A stretch of DNA of 64,000 nucleotides, taken from the NCBI GenBank assembly GCA_037833965.1, contig AP031357.1, forward strand, positions 20,294,001-20,358,000, given 5' to 3'. This document shows positions 59,541 through 64,000 of the stretch, piece by piece. A program made the translations under genes and the position numbers. The stretch's first letter is position 1. The number at the start of each line of letters is the position of its first letter. Source of the stretch: Marchantia polymorpha subsp. ruderalis. Its lineage: Eukaryota > Streptophyta > Marchantiopsida > Marchantiales > Marchantiaceae. Below the pieces are notes generated by a model. It was not told where the DNA came from and did not search any database. It was given only the letters and a program-made list of their open reading frames with translations.

Positions 59541-62100
59541 AGTCAAATGCCTAAAGCCTAATTTTACAAGTCTTCAAGCTTGAGCCCAACATACCAAATT
59601 TTCGTGCAAGGATAATCCAATTAATACAGGTAAATGGGTCTAACACAGATCTCATTAAAAGTGGCATTTTATGAAAAAATGCCACTTTTGACACAATGAA
59701 AATTGAGTCAATGCCACAATCAAACCTTGAGCCTGATAGTGTTTTTTAGCCGATTATGGACAGAAATCGAAGTAAAGCATGATCACCTGATGGATGTAAA
59801 ATTCGAAAGAAAATACTATTACATATACTGCGAAGGTTTTCCAAAACTCTAATGCCAAAATAACTCTCTTATGAAATCTAGTTTCTCTCCCGTCCTAGGA
59901 TTGGAGACATGGTGATGTAGTACATCTTCGGCTGAGGTTTTGAGGAGTAATAAAGTTCACGTCTCGTGGATTTTGGAATTTCTCACTATTTAGTTGAAGT
60001 CTAATATCCTTGAAATCATTTCTTTTCACGCCTTGTGCTCTGCTCTTTGAGTATCATCGAGGTGAATAATCATGCGGCATGTTCATGGACTCTTCTAAAT
60101 ATTTGCTAGATATCGATTGCTTTAGTTGTCCGGTGAACATATATGAGTGCTGAACCTAAATCAGCCACAATGGAGAATCAACCCTGCCTGACGTTCTTGT
60201 GAAATAAGCTCAAACTCTTATGATTTTTTAATTTTATTTTTTGAGACAAATGGCAAACTCTTATGATTTCAAGACTGTCACCAAAGTTTTCAATCCAAAT
60301 GCCACTTTTAATGTGTTCTTAATGCTTAGAGTCTAAGCATTCAATTCACTCAAGCAAAGTCCAAAATTCTAGTTTTACAGTAATGATGATATTATTATCC
60401 ATAAATTTAGGTGTAAACATTGATTAGCATACTCTAAGTGAATTTAGAGAAGAAAGAAACTCACCTATATATAATGTATATGTTATTTAAGCTTAAGATG
60501 AGGCACTGCTTTTGATCAACACATTTTATAGTAATTATTGCATATATACAATAACATATATAAAAACTTATTACACTTCAATTTTCTTAGCATGTGCATA
60601 GAAAATTTTCATATTTCCATGTACCTTTATGATCAGAATGTTTCAATGTAGGGTACTTAATTGCCAACTTGATGTTCATGTACATTGTGACATGAATTGA
60701 TCATATAAAATGTGGATCATATGAATGGATTCAGCCGAAGTTTTGTCCTGTCTTTGTTCCAAATCATGATGATTAAGTTGAAATAATCGATATGTGTTCT
60801 TATTGATATTTTCATGAGGTCATTTATGGGCAGGTGTACATTTAAAAGTGACACTTCCAAAATTTTGTAATTTGTAAACGCTTAGAATGCATTTTTCTTG
60901 CGTCTCAACATTTATCTTAAGTAGAAAATCAGACATACGGTTAAAATATTTGGTTCAAGATATAGATTGCCTAGCAAAATTTTCAACTGCATTAGGCACA
61001 CGAAACAATGAAGATAATACTCAAATAGTGCATTTTATAAAACAGACTAAATATCCCATCCAATTTACATCACGTTTAGAACCTCGATATGAAATATAAT
61101 CATACTTTAAGTAGTGTTGAAAGATTATTTCTAGTTCATTGATAACTAAACACACAGAACTTACAAGTGAAAAATATTGATCAATTCCATATACTATTAT
61201 GTCATACTAGTTTTGGATAAGTATATACGTTACGGGAATTATCATTTTTTAGTATAAAATTACCATAAACCATATTTTCATCTCATTAAAAATGATATGA
61301 AAGCTAAAATGTGTTGTGAGTATAATTTTTTTAATGTATGAATCATTACTTTGCCCAAACATCATCAATAAAGATTGATTAGTATTCAATTTTTCACTTT
61401 TAGTACTTGATTGCATTGCATGAGTTGCAAATATCAAGTTTTCATGAAACTGAAATCAAATTTTCAATCGGTGAAAATATTTTGATTGAAAGTTTTAGAT
61501 GAAATCAGTTAAAGTGCAAGAATTTACAGCATGGTATCGATAAAACAAAGAAAAGTATACTAAAATTTTTATCTTAATTTCAAAAGAATCTGTGGAATAA
61601 ATTTGATATTTTTTATAACACTTACTTCATGTACAAATTTAGCTTAATTTTGTTTAAAAGAAATTCTACAAGTCTTTTGACTGGGAAACTTAATTTTGGA
61701 ATAAACAATGTCAGTAAAAACATGTTATCATGTAAGCACTAATGTGCAAGACGTGTACTGAAAAGAAAAGCAATCATATATCAAGCATACGCAATATAAA
61801 GTTGAGATTAATATTTTAGTAATTAGAACGATATCTAATACAAATACAAACAATTATACAAAGTATGTCCAACCTCGGTAATACTTTGAACATTTTTCAT
61901 GGCATTGTTACAAAGAAAAATTCTTTGATATTCATCAAACATGTGTTGATTCAACTGCTATCATTTTTCTCTATTATTATCGTTATTTTCAGATGACATT
62001 TTAAAAGACAATTGTTCTATGTTGAAGTTGATAAATGATTCGTGGGTCTCCTTCCATCGGAGCAGGAATCGGAAAGATTCAATCCTGATATGGCAAGAAT
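59540..62100. other. AT-rich spacer
   Basis: AT-rich with no convincing coding frame. Contains the inverted-repeat block at 59653-60313. Nothing else was seen. Confidence 0.5.
59653..60313. repeat. Inverted-repeat block, possible mini-transposon
   Basis: CATTAAAAGTGGCATTT (59653-59669) recurs exactly inverted at 60297-60313. Within the left arm there is a second inverted copy: AAAAGTGGCATTTT (59657-59670) pairs with 59676-59689 across a five-base loop. No flanking duplication could be fixed, so the ends and the class are uncertain. Confidence 0.5.
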
Positions 62101-64000
62101 TCTATTTCTTTGTGTTGGACAATACGTATGGTAGTGTGTGATATAGACCATTCCAAGCATGGTCCGCAGTCAAACGTGAGTAGTGCAATGACCGAAAAGG
62201 CTCTGGAAAGTGCCAAATCGCTTCAGAGAGTGCACCGAGAAATACAGCAAAAATCATGGGGTTACCTAATAATTCCTCCAGAAATAAACGAGACCGAACG
62301 GGTAGATGCCCACGCCCCAATAGGATCACAGTGGAAAATACATCACAGTGCATATGATATTTCTGCTATATTATGACAGTACAATATTGCGATCGATCAG
62401 AACACCCGGTGAAAATCTTCGCGGGCCACTCTCCAACGATTTGTGAACCGTGAGAAACAAGATGGCCGTCGAAAGTAAATGGAGCCCCAAGCCTCGAGCA
62501 GTAGAAGCGGAGGAACATGGCTCTCCTGCGGATGCGTCTCGAGTTCTCAACATGTGTCCAAGCTGCCGTTCCGTTGTGGCTTAATATAACCGAGCCCCGA
62601 TCTGTCGTCGCGATCCGGAGGTAACCAGGGTTAACGAATTTGTTCGTTTCTCTGGTTCCAGAAGAAAGGCCAAGAACACCACTCGTGCCGAGGACGGATT
62701 AAAGAGCAGCTAATGGACCGGATGACCTCAGGACCTTCGAGTCTACATGATAATGAGAGCAAAAAGGCGATGCAAAATGCTGCAGGAGCATCCACTCGCA
62801 TGCTCCAATTCAAGTCGCATCACGTGGTGAACCATCCCCCGCCTTCATTTCACACGCTCATCTATAGTGGCTTTATGACCAAAAGGTAACTCTGTTAGAA
62901 GATTAGACGTGGCGCACGGCGTTAACTTACCACTTCGTGCCCGTCGTCTTGCCACCGGCGTGTGGCTCGTCGCGGACTACAGCAGGTTTCCCCGATACAA
63001 TCCTGCAACGAGATTCTGACAACCAGTTCACCCGGTCCTCACGGCTTTGATCCTCTCCTGCCCTTGTATCTGGGCGTCTTCCCGGCGACCCTCGACGCAG
63101 TTCCCGTCCGCCACCATCGAGGTCAGGCAGCTCCCGTGCACCGGAGCCGGGGAGACGTCGCAGAGTACACGGCATGTATTTCTCGAATCCCGTATCGGGA
63201 ACGACCGTTTCGTTTTCGCTAGACTCACTCGCTATTCCTATTCAGCTGATTTGCGAATTGCGACTTTTTCATCGAAGCGAGAGCCCTGGTTTACGCGCCG
63301 TGAAAACGGAGAAGACACGGACGTATCCCGATCGTAATCACGAACGATGAGCTTTCGCTCGTGTATTTTACGGTCGTCGGTAAGGTTCTTACGGCGAGTT
63401 TAGGAGAAGAAGACGGCCCCGGGATGGGGACCAGACGGACCTCGGAGCCTGCCATAGATCCGTCCCTAGATATTCGCCGATATCTAGAGCCTAGACTGGC
63501 CACCGAGCCGGGCTCACCTTGCCCGGGTCTGAGCGGGGACCATACCCGGCTTCGCGCCTGCTGGGGACGGACGGACGGACGGCTTCAGGCCCTGCGACGC
63601 CACGCCCGGTTTTCCTGCCTAACGGCTTGCCCGTACTTACCTCGCATTAACATTCAACAGGTCAGTTTGACTAATTAACTACTTGACTTTGACCTCGGGA
63701 GGCCAGGCCATGACGTGGGGAGATCTAAAGGTCGGCTTGCATTGGCCGATCATCCGATCATCCGATGATCCTCTTCCTCGGAGGCGACCACCGGTCGCGA
63801 CGACGCACCGAGGGTCCGGTACCTAGGCCAGGGCCCGTAGCGAGTCCTGCACTGTGCGGTCTCGTAACGTCGTCAAACCGAGGTCGCGACGGGGCTGACC
63901 GGCGAGCGGGCGGGCGGGGGCTCTTTATGGGGACAAGTCCGGATATAAGCTTATTAGAGCGGCTGACATCAAGCCCTGTGGATAATTGCGGCCCGCGCTG
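62100..64000. other. GC-rich right end, promoter-like
   Basis: From about 62.4 kb the sequence becomes GC- and CpG-rich up to the window edge. ORFs of up to 105 codons overlap on both strands and are not recognised. A TATAAG hexamer at 63944-63949 follows GC-rich sequence and could be a TATA box for a plus-strand gene starting beyond the edge. Only a short candidate ORF at 62462 is listed separately. Confidence 0.3.
62462..62584 (+). CDS. Candidate 40-residue ORF with CPSC motif
   Basis: Starts at an ATG in the context ACAAGATGGCC, good for plant initiation, and ends at TAA. It encodes MAVESKWSPKPRAVEAEEHG followed by a Ser/Ala-rich part and a CPSC motif (one half of a zinc ribbon) near the end. 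It could be a small protein, an upstream ORF of a gene to the right, or chance. No family is recognised. Confidence 0.2.
   Translation: MAVESKWSPKPRAVEAEEHGSPADASRVLNMCPSCRSVVA

Noticed and set aside
1-64000. tRNA, rRNA or CRISPR features
   Set aside because: Scanning by eye for tRNA B-box-like GGTTCGA..CC, rRNA-like blocks and regularly spaced repeats gave nothing convincing. A covariance-model search would be decisive for tRNAs and small RNAs.

Overview
The window is nuclear DNA from a land plant, most likely a bryophyte and, by inference, a Marchantia-type liverwort. The reasons are: every protein gene is split by short GT-AG introns; the readable genes have clear land-plant homologues (Dicer-like 1, strigolactone-pathway D27, an RNA polymerase III subunit, a plant-only bHLH-MYC_N-type protein); GC-rich gene islands alternate with very AT-rich, transposon-bearing spacers; and a decayed Ty3/gypsy-like relic resembles elements I associate with bryophytes. 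Nothing here is bacterial: there are no operons, CRISPR arrays or ribosome binding sites, and I found no tRNA or rRNA gene.

Layout. 1-9.6 kb holds a GC-rich island (about 1.7-2.6 kb), an AT-rich spacer with a perfect hairpin, then a CT- and CTG-repeat-rich leader. At 9.68-11.54 kb (+) is a shortened DCL1 gene with only the second RNase III domain and two dsRNA-binding domains. At 17.06-19.23 kb (+) is an eight-exon gene for RNA polymerase III subunit RPC7/C31. At 21.72-23.25 kb (+) is a three-exon gene for a 379-residue protein of unknown role. From 24.8 to 30.7 kb come a pogo-like mini-element with TA duplications, a badly decayed gypsy-type relic with retropepsin similarity, several perfect hairpins and a hAT-like mini-element. 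At 30.95-32.84 kb (+) is a complete five-exon D27 (beta-carotene isomerase) gene. From 32.9 to 52 kb I see no confident gene. This stretch holds AT-rich blocks, a 349-bp Mutator-like element with a perfect 9-bp duplication, and GC-rich promoter-like islands. At 52.10-55.13 kb (-) is a six-exon gene for a bHLH-MYC_N-type regulatory protein with a Gln/His-rich tail. From 55 to 64 kb there are its GC-rich upstream region, another AT-rich spacer with an inverted repeat, and a GC-rich end.

How the genes work together. They do not form a pathway: small-RNA processing, Pol III transcription, carotenoid/strigolactone metabolism and transcriptional regulation are simply neighbours. Exon borders were read by eye from GT-AG signals, reading-frame phase and remembered family sequence. 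Each model keeps an open frame from start to stop, but transcript data would be needed for UTRs and for the true DCL1 start.
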